A DNA stretch of 64,000 nucleotides from Agromyces protaetiae. GTDB lineage: Bacteria > Actinomycetota > Actinomycetes > Actinomycetales > Microbacteriaceae. The notes under the pieces are model-generated. The model saw only the letters and a list, made by a program, of their open reading frames with translations. It did not search any database and was not told where the DNA came from. Of this stretch, positions 9,291 through 17,743 are shown one piece after another (position 1 is the first letter of the stretch; each line of letters opens with the position of its first letter). A program made the translations under genes and the position numbers. The DNA lies in NCBI RefSeq assembly GCF_004135405.1, contig NZ_CP035491.1:1984001-2048000 (forward strand). The letters run 5' to 3'.

Positions 9291-10451
9291 ATGCGCATCG
9301 TCCAGGCACGCCTTCAGCGCGTGCGCCTTCCGCTCGTGCACGAGTTCCAGACGAGCTCCCACACGAAGGGTGCGCTCGAGCATCTGCTCGTACGGCTCGT
9401 CTCAGACGACGGACTCGTGGCGTGGGGCGAGATCGCCTCGCCGAGCGGCCCGTTCTACGGCGCCGAGACGACCGACACGTGCTGGCTCATCGCGCGCGAC
9501 CACCTGCTGCCGCGGCTCGTGGGCGCCGAGTGGGATACCCCCGAAGAGGCGGCCGGCCTGTGGCGCGGGGTGCGCGGCAACCGCTTCGCGAAGGCGGGCG
9601 TGGATGCGGCGGTGTGGGCGTTGCACGCGGCCGCGAACGGGGTCTCGCTCTCCCAGGACCTCGGCGGCACGGCGACCGAGGTCGTCGCGGGCGTCTCACT
9701 CGGCATCGAGCCGACGATCGACGGGCTCCTCGAGCAGGTCGCCGCCCACATCGCCTCGGGCTACCCGCGGGTGAAGCTCAAGATCGCTCCCGGCTGGGAC
9801 GTCGAGCCCGTGCGCGCCGTTCGTGCAGCGTTCGGACCCGACCTCGACCTGCACGTCGACGCGAACGGCGCCTACCGCGAGGAACCCGACCACCTCGCGG
9901 CACTCGTCGCCCTCGACGAGCATCGGCTCACGATGATCGAGCAGCCCTTCGCGCCCGACGACCTGCTCGCTCACGCGCGTCTGCAGGCCCGCATCGAGAC
10001 GCCCGTCTGTCTCGACGAGTCGGTCGAGTCGGTCGACGACCTGCACACGGCGCTCGCGCTCGGCGCGGGCCGCATTCTCAACATCAAGGTCTCGCGCATG
10101 GGCGGGCTCACGCCCGCGCGCGCCGCGCACGCCGTCGCACTCGACGCCGGGATGCCCGTGTGGTGCGGCGGCATGCACGAGTTCGGCGTGGGGCGCGCCG
10201 CGAACCTCGCGATCGCGAGCCTGCCCGGCTTCGTGCTGCCGAGCGATGTGTCGGGCTCCGACAAGTACTATGCACGGGATGTCACGACCGAGCCGATTCG
10301 CGCCCTCCAGGGTCGTGTCGCGGTGCCCGCTTCTCCGGGCCTCGGCTACGACGTCGACGAGGAGTTCACGGCGAGCAACACGGTCGACGTCGTCGTCTTG
10401 GGGGATGCCTCGGCCGAGGCATCGGCCGTGCCGCTCGCGACTCGCGCCTGA
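9291..10451 (+). CDS. N-succinylamino acid racemase / o-succinylbenzoate synthase family enolase
   Basis: This 386-residue enolase-superfamily enzyme of the muconate-lactonising subgroup has its catalytic set complete. KLK (first Lys pair near residue 160) follows the capping domain. Metal ligands are Asp in HVDANGAY, Glu in MIEQPF and Asp in CLDES, and the second Lys is in NIKVSRMGG. The C-terminal block GGMHEFGVGRAANLAIASLP with PSDVSGSDKYY is the specific NSAR/OSBS (type 2 MenC) signature and differs from the dipeptide-epimerase signature. No other menaquinone genes are nearby. The neighbouring GNAT and M20 genes therefore favour racemisation of N-succinylamino acids over menaquinone synthesis. 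Confidence 0.88.
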   Translation: MRIVQARLQRVRLPLVHEFQTSSHTKGALEHLLVRLVSDDGLVAWGEIASPSGPFYGAETTDTCWLIARDHLLPRLVGAEWDTPEEAAGLWRGVRGNRFAKAGVDAAVWALHAAANGVSLSQDLGGTATEVVAGVSLGIEPTIDGLLEQVAAHIASGYPRVKLKIAPGWDVEPVRAVRAAFGPDLDLHVDANGAYREEPDHLAALVALDEHRLTMIEQPFAPDDLLAHARLQARIETPVCLDESVESVDDLHTALALGAGRILNIKVSRMGGLTPARAAHAVALDAGMPVWCGGMHEFGVGRAANLAIASLPGFVLPSDVSGSDKYYARDVTTEPIRALQGRVAVPASPGLGYDVDEEFTASNTVDVVVLGDASAEASAVPLATRA

Positions 10452-10476
10452 CGCGCCCGAGCTCGGCGACGAACGC

Positions 10477-10520
10477 CGGGCGTGCTCAGATCGAGCGGCG
10501 GGCGTGCTCAGATCGAGCGG
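10477..10520. repeat. Exact 22-bp tandem duplication at the rmuC stop codon
   Basis: Two identical 22-base units occupy 10477-10498 and 10499-10520. The second contains the last codons and the stop of rmuC, and the first is an untranslated copy just beyond the stop. Replication slippage would explain it. Confidence 0.9.
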
Positions 10521-11950
10521 AGGTCGGGGTCGAGGTCGGCCTCGAAGAGGGAGTCGTCGACCGCAGGCGCGGTCGACGCATCGCCCGACTCGATCGCGGC
10601 ACCGGACTCGGCAGCCGCCATCGCGGTCGTGAACTCGTACGCCGTGAGCTCGCGCGGTGACTCGTCGATGCCCTCGAGCGACGCGAACACCTTGGTCTCG
10701 TCGAGCGCCTTGAGCTTGCGGGCGGTCGGGAGCACCCGGCTCTCGAGCGAGCCGACGAAGGTGTTGTAGTCCTTGACGGTGCGTTCGATCGTGCGCCCGA
10801 GCTTCTCGATCTGGCCCGCGGTCGTGGCGAGGCGCGAGTAGAGCTCGCGGCTCAGGTCGAAAAGCGACTTCGCCTCGTTCGTCAGGACGTCTTGCTGCCA
10901 GCTGAACGCCACCGTCTTGAGCACCGACCACAGCGTGACGGGCGAGGCGAGCGCGACGCGCTTGGAGAAGGCGTACTCGAGCAGCGACGGGTCGGCTTCG
11001 AGGGCGCTCGAGATGAGCGATTCGCTCGGGATGAAGGCGATGACCAGCTCGGGGGAAGCGCCGAGTCCCTCCCAGTAGGTCTTGGAGTTGAGCGCGTTGA
11101 TGTGGTCGCGCACCGCCTTGACGTGGTGCTTGAGGAGGGCGTCGCGTTGCGCGCCCTCGGCACCCGCCGCGGTCGCCGGGATCTGGCTCGCCTCGAGGAA
11201 CGCCGTGAACGGGACCTTCGCGTCGACGGCGATGTTCTTGCCTCCGGGGAGGTGGATGACCATGTCGGGGCGACCCGCCCCGGCGTCGGTCGAGATCGAG
11301 CGCTGCGTGTCGAAGTCGACGCGTTCGAGAAGGCCCGCGGCTTCGACGACGCTGCGCAGCTGGGTCTCGCCCCACACGCCGCGTGTGCTGTTCGACCGGA
11401 GGGCCGAGGCGAGGGACTCGGCCGTCGAGCGAAGCCGCTCTTCGCTCTCGGCGGCGATCTTGAGCTGCTGGCTGAGCTCGCCGTGCTGGCGGTGGCGCTG
11501 GGTCTCGAGGTCTGCGACCTTCGTCTGCATCTCGGTGAGGCTCTGCTTGACGGGTGCGAGCGCCTGGAGCACCTTGCTGTCGCCCGCCTCGCGCGCCTCG
11601 CGCTCGCGTTGCTCGGCCTTCTGTCGCTCGACGATCTCGCGGTACTGCTGCCGGGCGGACTCGATCTGCTCGCGAAGCCCGTCTGCTGTGGCCTCGACGG
11701 CCGCGAGTTCGGCGCGCAGCTGCGACTGGAGCTGCTGCTGCTCGGCGACGGAGCGCGCGAGCGCGGCGTCGGCCTCGGCGCGAAGCCGTATGAGCGCCTG
11801 CTCGTGGCGCGCCTCGACGAGGGCCGGGTCTTCGACCGGGGCGGCGGTCGACGCGGCCTCGGAGGCGCGGCGCGCGGCGACGACCCACATGACGAGCGAA
11901 CCGAGGGCGGCGCCGACCACGAGGCCGATGACGAGCAGCAGGATCTCCAT
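10508..11950 (-). CDS. rmuC: DNA recombination protein RmuC
   Basis: This 480-residue protein of the RmuC family limits inversions and rearrangements at repeats. It has an N-terminal membrane anchor (residues 2-25, LLLVIGLVVGAALGSLVMWVV), a long coiled coil rich in Glu/Gln/Arg (about 40-205) and the conserved RmuC nuclease-like domain (about 215-425) with WGETQLRSVVEAAGLL and FIPSESLIS. The start at 11950 puts the anchor at the very N-terminus. An alternative ATG at 11980 would add ten residues. The gene is followed by the small exonuclease in the same orientation upstream, so both may serve DNA repair. Confidence 0.93.
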   Translation of the reverse strand: MEILLLVIGLVVGAALGSLVMWVVAARRASEAASTAAPVEDPALVEARHEQALIRLRAEADAALARSVAEQQQLQSQLRAELAAVEATADGLREQIESARQQYREIVERQKAEQREREAREAGDSKVLQALAPVKQSLTEMQTKVADLETQRHRQHGELSQQLKIAAESEERLRSTAESLASALRSNSTRGVWGETQLRSVVEAAGLLERVDFDTQRSISTDAGAGRPDMVIHLPGGKNIAVDAKVPFTAFLEASQIPATAAGAEGAQRDALLKHHVKAVRDHINALNSKTYWEGLGASPELVIAFIPSESLISSALEADPSLLEYAFSKRVALASPVTLWSVLKTVAFSWQQDVLTNEAKSLFDLSRELYSRLATTAGQIEKLGRTIERTVKDYNTFVGSLESRVLPTARKLKALDETKVFASLEGIDESPRELTAYEFTTAMAAAESGAAIESGDASTAPAVDDSLFEADLDPDLRSI

Positions 11951-12018
11951 GCCATCGAGTGTCGCAGGGGCCGCCGACATCCGCGGTTCCGACGGGCGCG
12001 GAGCGGAAGACCGACCCG

Positions 12019-12636
12019 CTACTGCAGGGCCATCGGCCCGTGCAGGGCCCCGCGCTCGCGCGTCGCGACGGGCCCGAGCGCGCCGACGCGCACGGCCGTC
12101 ACGCGCGCGAGCGCGGCGAGGTCGTCGACGTCGTGGCGCTTCGCCGCGTGCTGCACGATCGCCGCGCAGGCGAGTGCGTCGTCGAGCGCATTGTGGTGCG
12201 AGAAGTCCTCGAAGCCGGCGGCCATCGCCGCCGACGGCAGCCGGTACGAGTCGAGGTGATAGGTCTTGCGTGCGACCTGCAGGCTGCAGAGGTACGGATG
12301 GTTCGGCACGTCGACCCCGAACGCCTCGCACGACTTCGCGATGACACCCATGTCGAACGACGCGTTGTGGGCGACGAGCCAGTCGTCGCCCGCGAACGCG
12401 CGGAACTCGGGCATGCGGTCGGCCCACGTCGAGGCATCCGCGACCATCTCGGGCGTGATCCCGTGGATGCGCACGTTCCATTCGTGGAACTCGTCGTGCG
12501 GGAACGGCGGTCTGAGCAGCCAGTATGCGCGGTCGACGACGTCGCCGCCCCGCACCTTCACGAGCCCGACGGAGCACGCGGACGCCCCCGACGAGTTCGC
12601 GGTCTCGAAATCGATCGCGGTGAAGTCCACTGGCAC
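12019..12636 (-). CDS. DnaQ-like 3'-5' exonuclease (DEDDh)
   Basis: This 205-residue single-domain exonuclease has the five catalytic residues of the DEDDh class in order: AIDFETAN (Asp and Glu of Exo I), HNASFDMGV (Asp of Exo II) and HNALDDALA (His and Asp of Exo III). It resembles stand-alone exonucleases related to the DNA polymerase III epsilon subunit, without BRCT or helicase extensions. It lies 68 bases upstream of rmuC on the same strand and may share its transcript. Confidence 0.92.
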   Translation of the reverse strand: MPVDFTAIDFETANSSGASACSVGLVKVRGGDVVDRAYWLLRPPFPHDEFHEWNVRIHGITPEMVADASTWADRMPEFRAFAGDDWLVAHNASFDMGVIAKSCEAFGVDVPNHPYLCSLQVARKTYHLDSYRLPSAAMAAGFEDFSHHNALDDALACAAIVQHAAKRHDVDDLAALARVTAVRVGALGPVATRERGALHGPMALQ

Positions 12637-12683
12637 GCTCAGATCGTCGCATGGCCCGGCGACAGCGGGCGGATGCCCCGCCG

Positions 12684-12803
12684 GGGTCTCGATACGCTGC
12701 GCTCCTCGACCCGCGGGTCGCGCGCTTGACGGATGCCTCGGCCCTGGCGTGGAATGGCGGGGGCCCTCGCACGGCCCACCCCGTCGACACGCTCAGGGAA
12801 CGA
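12684..12803. repeat. Degenerate actinobacterial intergenic repeat
   Basis: This non-coding stretch between divergent genes carries two phrases I recognise from dispersed intergenic repeats of high-GC actinobacteria: TCTCGATACGCTGCGCTC near 12688 and CGTCGACACGCTCAGGGAACG near 12782 (given in pieces of at most 20). No second copy was seen in this window. Confidence 0.45.
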
Positions 12804-12810
12804 GGAACGC

Positions 12811-13614
12811 ATGTCCGAGACATCCGAGCAGATCGACGCTCCGAACCCGTCCGACGGACTCGTGCGTGATCCCGCCTCGCCCGAGGCCGCCCTGCATGCC
12901 AGGTCGTTCAGCCACGCGGCATCCGTCTATCAGGCGTCGCGGCCGGGCTACCCGGCCGACGCCGTCGCGTGGCTCGTGGGCGACGCGGCGAAGGTGCTCG
13001 ACCTCGGCGCCGGCACGGGCAAGCTCACGCAGGCGCTCGTCGCGCTCGATCGCGAGGTCGTCGCGGTCGATCCCGTCGAGGAGATGCTCGAGGAACTCGA
13101 GCTCGCGGTGCCCGCTGTGCCGCGCATCCTCGGCACGGCCGAAGACATCCCCGTCGACGACGCCTCGTTCGACGCGGTCGTCGTGGGGCAGGCGTGGCAC
13201 TGGTTCATCCCCGAGCGGGCGGTGCCCGAGATCGCGCGCGTGCTGCGGCCGGGCGGCGTGCTCGGGCTCGTGTGGAACAGCCGCGACACGAGCGTCGGAT
13301 GGCTCCGCGAAGCGGGGGAGATCATGCACGAGCGGCACGACGCGAGCGCGACCTTCGAGTCGTATGTGCGCATCGGGCGGCCGTTCGGCGCGATCGAGGA
13401 GCACGAGACGAGGTGGGTCGAGCGGATGCCGCGCGAGCGGTTCCTCGACCTCGTGCGGTCGCGCTCGTACTTCATCACGTCGTCGCCCGCCGAGCAGGCC
13501 GACACGATCGCGAAGCTCGAGCGGCTCTTCGAGGAGCATCCGGATGTCGCGGGGCGCGCCGAGCTCGACGTGCCCTACGTGACCCGGGCCTATCGCGCGC
13601 GCCTGCGCCCCTGA
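12811..13614 (+). CDS. Class I SAM-dependent methyltransferase
   Basis: This 267-residue methyltransferase of the UbiE/Methyltransf_11 group shows motif I as VLDLGAGTGKLTQAL, the acidic end of strand 2 as VVAVDPVEEML and the PEIARVLRPGGVLGLVW block typical of the C-terminal half. The start at 12811 is preferred because the first 26 residues of the longer frame fall in repeat DNA. The substrate is unknown. There is no operon partner on the same strand before the TetR gene. Confidence 0.85.
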   Translation: MSETSEQIDAPNPSDGLVRDPASPEAALHARSFSHAASVYQASRPGYPADAVAWLVGDAAKVLDLGAGTGKLTQALVALDREVVAVDPVEEMLEELELAVPAVPRILGTAEDIPVDDASFDAVVVGQAWHWFIPERAVPEIARVLRPGGVLGLVWNSRDTSVGWLREAGEIMHERHDASATFESYVRIGRPFGAIEEHETRWVERMPRERFLDLVRSRSYFITSSPAEQADTIAKLERLFEEHPDVAGRAELDVPYVTRAYRARLRP

Positions 13615-13620
13615 ATTCGT

Positions 13621-13658
13621 TTGAATGCGGGTCAAGATTTCGCTTGACTCGGCATCAA
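13621..13658. promoter_or_regulatory. Tandem palindromic operator upstream of the TetR gene
   Basis: The half-sites TTGA and TCAA, 7 bases apart, occur twice: 13621-13635 and 13644-13658. The two centres are 23 bp apart, about two helical turns, which suits two repressor dimers. The array lies just before the TetR start and its ribosome site (GAGGA at 13664-13668). Confidence 0.6.
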
Positions 13659-13678
13659 ATCACGAGGATGCTTCAGCT

Positions 13679-14290
13679 ATGGCTGCTGGGGAAGCCGGGG
13701 CGACTCGCGAATACGACATGACCGCACGCGCGGCCCGTGCCGTCCGCACTCGCGAGCGCATCCTCATGGCAGCCGCCGTCCGCTTCGCCGACGCCCACTA
13801 CGACGACGTCACCCTCGCGGGCATCGCCGAGGCCGCGGGCGTCACCGTGCAGACCGTCTTCAATCACTTCGGCTCGAAAGAAGGGCTGCTGCGCGCCGGC
13901 ATCGAGCACTTCGCGGGCGCCGTCGCCGACCTCCGCGGCCCCGTCGAACCCGGCGACCTCGACGGCGCGATCGACGCGCTCATGCGGCACTACGAGGCCT
14001 TCGGCGACGGCAACTGGCGGGCCGTGGCCGACGCCGAACGGCAGCCCGTGCTCCGCGAACTCCTCGAGAGTGCCCGCGGCGAGCACCGGAAGTGGCTCGA
14101 GACGGTGTTCGCGCCGCAGTTGCCCGGCCCCGAGACATCCGCCCGCACCGCCCTCGTCGACGCGCTCTACGCCGCGACCGACGTCGGCACCTGGAAGCTC
14201 CTCCGACGCGACCTCGGCCGCTCGGAGTCCGAGACGCGCGCACTCCTGCGCCGCCTCGTCGGAACGCTGCTCGAAGGGAGCGGACGATGA
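13679..14290 (+). CDS. TetR family transcriptional regulator
   Basis: This 203-residue repressor has an N-terminal TetR HTH over about residues 20-65 (RERILMAAAVRFADAHY, then LAGIAEAAGVTVQTVFNHF and GSKEGLL). A ligand-binding helical domain follows. The start at 13679 is chosen because GAGGA lies 10 bases upstream and because the earlier in-frame ATG at 13625 falls inside the palindromic operator. ATG at 13718 is a second possibility. It overlaps the glycosyltransferase gene by ATGA and probably controls it together with itself. Confidence 0.9.
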   Translation: MAAGEAGATREYDMTARAARAVRTRERILMAAAVRFADAHYDDVTLAGIAEAAGVTVQTVFNHFGSKEGLLRAGIEHFAGAVADLRGPVEPGDLDGAIDALMRHYEAFGDGNWRAVADAERQPVLRELLESARGEHRKWLETVFAPQLPGPETSARTALVDALYAATDVGTWKLLRRDLGRSESETRALLRRLVGTLLEGSGR

Positions 14291-15615
14291 GATACCTCAT
14301 GGCCGTCTGGGACGGCGGCGGCGCTACCCCGCCGAACCTCGGCGTCGCACGCCTATTGATCGAGCGCGGGCACGAGGTCGTCGTCTACGGCGACCCGAGC
14401 GTCGCCGAGGGCATCCTCGCGACGGGGGCGACCCATCGCCAATGGCCGACCGCGCCGCAGCGCGTGTCGAGCGCGATCGAAGACGACCTGCTGCGCGACT
14501 GGGAGCCGGCGACGCCGATGGGCGCGTTCGCGCGCCTGCGCGACCGTCTCGTCACGGGTGCGTCGGGCCGCTTCGCCGCGGATGTCGCGGCGGCGATCGA
14601 CGAGGCGACGGCGCTTGCCGAAGCCGGATCGGGCGCGCCGTTCGACGTCGTGCTCGCCGACGGGATGCTCTTCGGCGCGCTCGTCGCGGCGGAGGCCCGA
14701 GGCATCCCGAACGCCGCGCTCGTCGGAAGCGTCTACCTCGCGCCGAACCCCGACCGCCCCCTGTTCGGGCTCGGCCTCGCGCCCGCGCGCGGGCCGCTCG
14801 GCCGTCTCCGAGACCGTCTCGGGTTCGCGCTCACGAACGCCGGGTGGGACACGGGACTCCGCGACCTCAACACGACTCGTGCGCGGTACGGACTCGCGCC
14901 ACTGAAGCACGTGTGGTCGCAGTGGGATCGCGCCGACCGCGTGCTGATCCTCACGGGCGCGGCGTTCGACAACACCGCACCCGTGCCCGCGAACGTCCGC
15001 TGGGTCGGGCCCGTGCTCGAAGACCTCCCCGCCGACGGCGCCCTCGACCTGCCGCCAGGCGACGCTCCTCTCGTCGTCGTCGGCCTCTCGAGCTCGTACA
15101 TGCAGCAGGAGCTGCTGCTCCGCCACATCGCCGTCGCCCTCGCGCAACTGCCCGTGCGGGCCGTCATCACGACGGGGCCCGCGATCGACCCCGCCGATGT
15201 GCCGGCCGCCGCCCACGTGCGCGTCGTCCGCGCGGCCTCGCATACCGCGCTCTTCGAGCACGCGTCGCTCGTCGTCACCCACGCCGGGCACGGCACGGTC
15301 ATCAAGGCGCTCGCCGCGGGCGTACCCCTCCTGTGCCTGCCGATCGCACGCGACCAGCCCGACAACGCGAAGCGCGTCGTGCGCCACGGCGCAGGGCGCG
15401 TGCTGTCGAAGCGGGCGGATGCCTCGGCCATCGCCCAGGCCGTCGTCGACATGCTCGCCACGCCGACCTACGCCGCTGCCGCGGCGGCGCTCGGCGAGCG
15501 GATCCGTGCCGAGATCGCCTCGGGGGTCCTCGTAGCCGAGTTGGAGGCGCTGCCCGGGCGCGCACTCGCTCGCGAGCGTGCGGGGGAGACATCCGCTCAG
15601 GAAGACCCCCGGTAG
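14287..15615 (+). CDS. GT1-family glycosyltransferase (MGT/UGT type)
   Basis: This 442-residue GT-B enzyme resembles the macrolide/flavonoid-glycosylating MGT group. The C-terminal half carries the sugar-nucleotide site, seen as VTHAGHGTVIKALAAGVPLL followed by PIARDQPDNAKRV, the bacterial form of the UGT signature. The N-terminal acceptor half begins directly with the first strand (MRYLMAVWDGGG). It is translationally coupled to the TetR gene. This pairing suggests inducible glycosylation of a small toxic compound or a lipid, but the acceptor is unknown. Confidence 0.88.
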   Translation: MRYLMAVWDGGGATPPNLGVARLLIERGHEVVVYGDPSVAEGILATGATHRQWPTAPQRVSSAIEDDLLRDWEPATPMGAFARLRDRLVTGASGRFAADVAAAIDEATALAEAGSGAPFDVVLADGMLFGALVAAEARGIPNAALVGSVYLAPNPDRPLFGLGLAPARGPLGRLRDRLGFALTNAGWDTGLRDLNTTRARYGLAPLKHVWSQWDRADRVLILTGAAFDNTAPVPANVRWVGPVLEDLPADGALDLPPGDAPLVVVGLSSSYMQQELLLRHIAVALAQLPVRAVITTGPAIDPADVPAAAHVRVVRAASHTALFEHASLVVTHAGHGTVIKALAAGVPLLCLPIARDQPDNAKRVVRHGAGRVLSKRADASAIAQAVVDMLATPTYAAAAAALGERIRAEIASGVLVAELEALPGRALARERAGETSAQEDPR

Positions 15616-15626
15616 ACTGGTCGCCC

Positions 15627-16700
15627 GTGGCTCTTACCATCGGAATCGTCGGTCTCCCGAACGTCGGCAAGTCGACCCTCTTCAACGCCCTCACCAAGAA
15701 CCAGGTGCTCGCGGCGAACTACCCGTTCGCGACGATCGAGCCCAACGTCGGCGTCGTCAACCTGCCCGACCCGCGCCTCGAGACGCTCGCCGGAATCTTC
15801 GGCTCCGAGCGCATCCTGCCCGCGACGGTGTCGTTCGTCGACATCGCCGGCATCGTGCGCGGCGCGTCCGAAGGTGAAGGACTCGGCAACAAGTTCCTCG
15901 CGAACATCCGCGAGGCTGACGCGATCGCGCAGGTCGTCCGCGGCTTCGCCGACGCCGACGTCGTGCACGTCGACGGCGCCGTCGACCCCAAGGCCGACAT
16001 GGAGACCATCAACACCGAGCTCATCCTCGCCGACGTCGAGACCCTCGAGCGCGCGATCACGCGCTACGAGAAAGAGGTCAAGGGCAAGAAGCTCGACCCC
16101 TCGGTGCTCGAGGCCGCGAAGCAGGCGCTCGACCTGTTGCAGCGCGGCACGCCGCTGTCCGCGGCATCCATCGATCTCGACCCGATCAAAGAGCTCGGAC
16201 TCCTGACGGCGAAGCCGTTCATCTACGTCTTCAACGTCGACGAGGCCGTGCTCACCGACGACGTCCGCAAGGCCGAGCTCGCCGCCCTCGTCGCCCCCGC
16301 CGAGGCCGTCTTCCTCGACGCGAAGATCGAGTCCGAGCTCATCGACCTCGACCCCGCCGACGCCGCCGAACTTCTGGCCTCGACCGGCCAGGAGGAGTCG
16401 GGCCTCGACCAGCTCGCCCGCATCGGCTTCTCGACCCTCGGCCTGCAGACCTACCTCACCGCGGGCCCGAAAGAGTCGCGCGCGTGGACCATCCGCAAGG
16501 GGTGGAAGGCGCCCGCCGCCGCAGGCGTCATCCACACCGACTTCGAGCGAGGCTTCATCAAGGCCGAGGTCATCTCGTTCGACGACCTCGTCGCGACCGG
16601 CTCGGTCGCCGAGGCCCGCGCCAAGGGCAAGGCCCGCATGGAGGGCAAGGACTACGTCATGCAAGACGGGGATGTCGTGGAGTTCCGGTTCAACGTGTGA
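15627..16700 (+). CDS. ychF: Redox-regulated ATPase YchF
   Basis: This 357-residue Obg-family ATPase of universal distribution starts at GTG 15627. It has G1 GLPNVGKST, a switch with FVDIAG, the NVDE form of G4 (FVFNVDEA region) that shifts preference to ATP, a central coiled-coil arm and a C-terminal TGS domain ending VVEFRFNV. The last 25 bases of the gene recur at 17744-17768, so the 3' end looks like a target used for insertion of the neighbouring Fic gene. Confidence 0.97.
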   Translation: MALTIGIVGLPNVGKSTLFNALTKNQVLAANYPFATIEPNVGVVNLPDPRLETLAGIFGSERILPATVSFVDIAGIVRGASEGEGLGNKFLANIREADAIAQVVRGFADADVVHVDGAVDPKADMETINTELILADVETLERAITRYEKEVKGKKLDPSVLEAAKQALDLLQRGTPLSAASIDLDPIKELGLLTAKPFIYVFNVDEAVLTDDVRKAELAALVAPAEAVFLDAKIESELIDLDPADAAELLASTGQEESGLDQLARIGFSTLGLQTYLTAGPKESRAWTIRKGWKAPAAAGVIHTDFERGFIKAEVISFDDLVATGSVAEARAKGKARMEGKDYVMQDGDVVEFRFNV

Positions 16701-16701
16701 G
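16677..16701. repeat. attL-like direct repeat at the ychF 3' end
   Basis: This 25-base copy covers the last codons and stop of ychF. It matches 17744-17768 at 24 of 25 positions. The pair brackets the RhuM-Fic gene as attachment-site duplications would. Confidence 0.65.
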
Positions 16702-16785
16702 TTGACTCGAGCCTGGTGTCGGTCGCGCGCGCTATCTTGACCGCAGGCGACCTGCCGTCCGGGCGGGAACGCAGAGAGGAAGCGC

Positions 16786-17733
16786 GTGCCCGACGTTCAG
16801 AGCGTTGAGCTGTATCGATCGGCGACCGGCGAGTTCGAAATCGCGGTTCGCACCGACGGGGAGTCGGTGTGGCTGACCGCCGAGCAACTCGTGCAACTCT
16901 TCGGCCGAGATAGGTCGACGATCTCGCGGCACCTTCGAAACGTCTTCTCTGAAGGCGAACTCGAACGCGAGTCAGTTGTTGCAGATTTTGCAACAACTGC
17001 CGCGGACGGCAAGACCTATCGAGTAGCGCACTACGATCTCGACGTCGTCATCTCGGTCGGATACCGCGTGAAATCTCCCGAAGGAATTCGGTTCCGCCGA
17101 TGGGCGACGCAGGTACTTCGGCAGTATCTCCTCGACGGTGTCGCGCTCAACGAGCGTCGGCTGGAGCAACTCGGTTCGCTCGTGCACGTGCTCTCGCGGT
17201 CGACCGATGAACTCGTGGCAGGCGTCGCCGAAGTCGTGGCTCGGTATCTCCCAAGCTTGCGCGCGCTCCGCGCGTACGACGAGGGCGAGATTCTCCCGGC
17301 GGTCGGCATTGCGCCCAGTTGGACACTCACGTACGACGAGGCTCGCGAGGTCATCGACGAAGTCGGGGCCGAGTTCCCCGACGACACGCTGTTCGGCGGC
17401 GAGCGCGGCGGTGCCCTCCGCGGTGTCGTCGCGACGATCTACCAGGGGTTCGGCGGGGTCGAGCTCTACTCGACGGTGCAGGAGAAGGCGGCGAACCTGC
17501 TCTACCTCGTCGTCAAGGATCATCCGCTCTCCGACGGCAACAAGCGCAGCGCCGCCGCGCTCTTCGTGCACTTCCTCGCACGCAACGGTGCGCTCGACGA
17601 CGCGCACGGGGTTCCCCTCATCTCGAACAATGCGCTCGCCGCGATCACGCTCATGGTCGCGATGAGCGATCCGAAAGAGAAGGAGCTCATGGTCGGGCTG
17701 CTTGTGAGCATGCTCGCCGGCGAGGTCGGCTGA
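16786..17733 (+). CDS. RhuM-Fic/Doc fusion protein
   Basis: This 315-residue protein starts at GTG 16786 after AGAGAGGA. Residues ~15-140 are the RhuM domain (DRSTISRHLRNVF, HYDLDVVISVGYRVKSPEGI, FRRWATQVL). The C-terminal domain is Fic of Doc type with HPLSDGNKRSAA (His near 246): it has NK where AMP-transferring Fic proteins have NGR, as in Doc, which phosphorylates EF-Tu. The Phe of HxFx is replaced by Leu. No separate antitoxin gene is adjacent. Codon usage is less biased than in ychF. The gene is bracketed by copies of the ychF tail, consistent with transfer. It could be a toxin or a regulator of the adjoining defence genes. Confidence 0.9.
   Translation: MPDVQSVELYRSATGEFEIAVRTDGESVWLTAEQLVQLFGRDRSTISRHLRNVFSEGELERESVVADFATTAADGKTYRVAHYDLDVVISVGYRVKSPEGIRFRRWATQVLRQYLLDGVALNERRLEQLGSLVHVLSRSTDELVAGVAEVVARYLPSLRALRAYDEGEILPAVGIAPSWTLTYDEAREVIDEVGAEFPDDTLFGGERGGALRGVVATIYQGFGGVELYSTVQEKAANLLYLVVKDHPLSDGNKRSAAALFVHFLARNGALDDAHGVPLISNNALAAITLMVAMSDPKEKELMVGLLVSMLAGEVG
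16973..16999. repeat. 11-bp perfect inverted repeat inside the RhuM-Fic gene
   Basis: CAGTTGTTGCA (16973-16983) and TGCAACAACTG (16989-16999) pair perfectly around a 5-base loop. The sequence is AT-richer than its surroundings. A hairpin in the mRNA or a protein-binding site is possible. Confidence 0.55.
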
Positions 17734-17743
17734 GCGGAACGCG

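Noticed and set aside
9291..10451. Menaquinone enzyme MenC or dipeptide epimerase
   Set aside because: The C-terminal signature is NSAR/OSBS, not epimerase, and no menaquinone genes are near; MenC activity cannot be fully excluded.
13625..13678. Upstream ATG of the TetR gene as start
   Set aside because: It lies inside a tandem palindromic operator and lacks a ribosome site; 13679 has GAGGA at good spacing.
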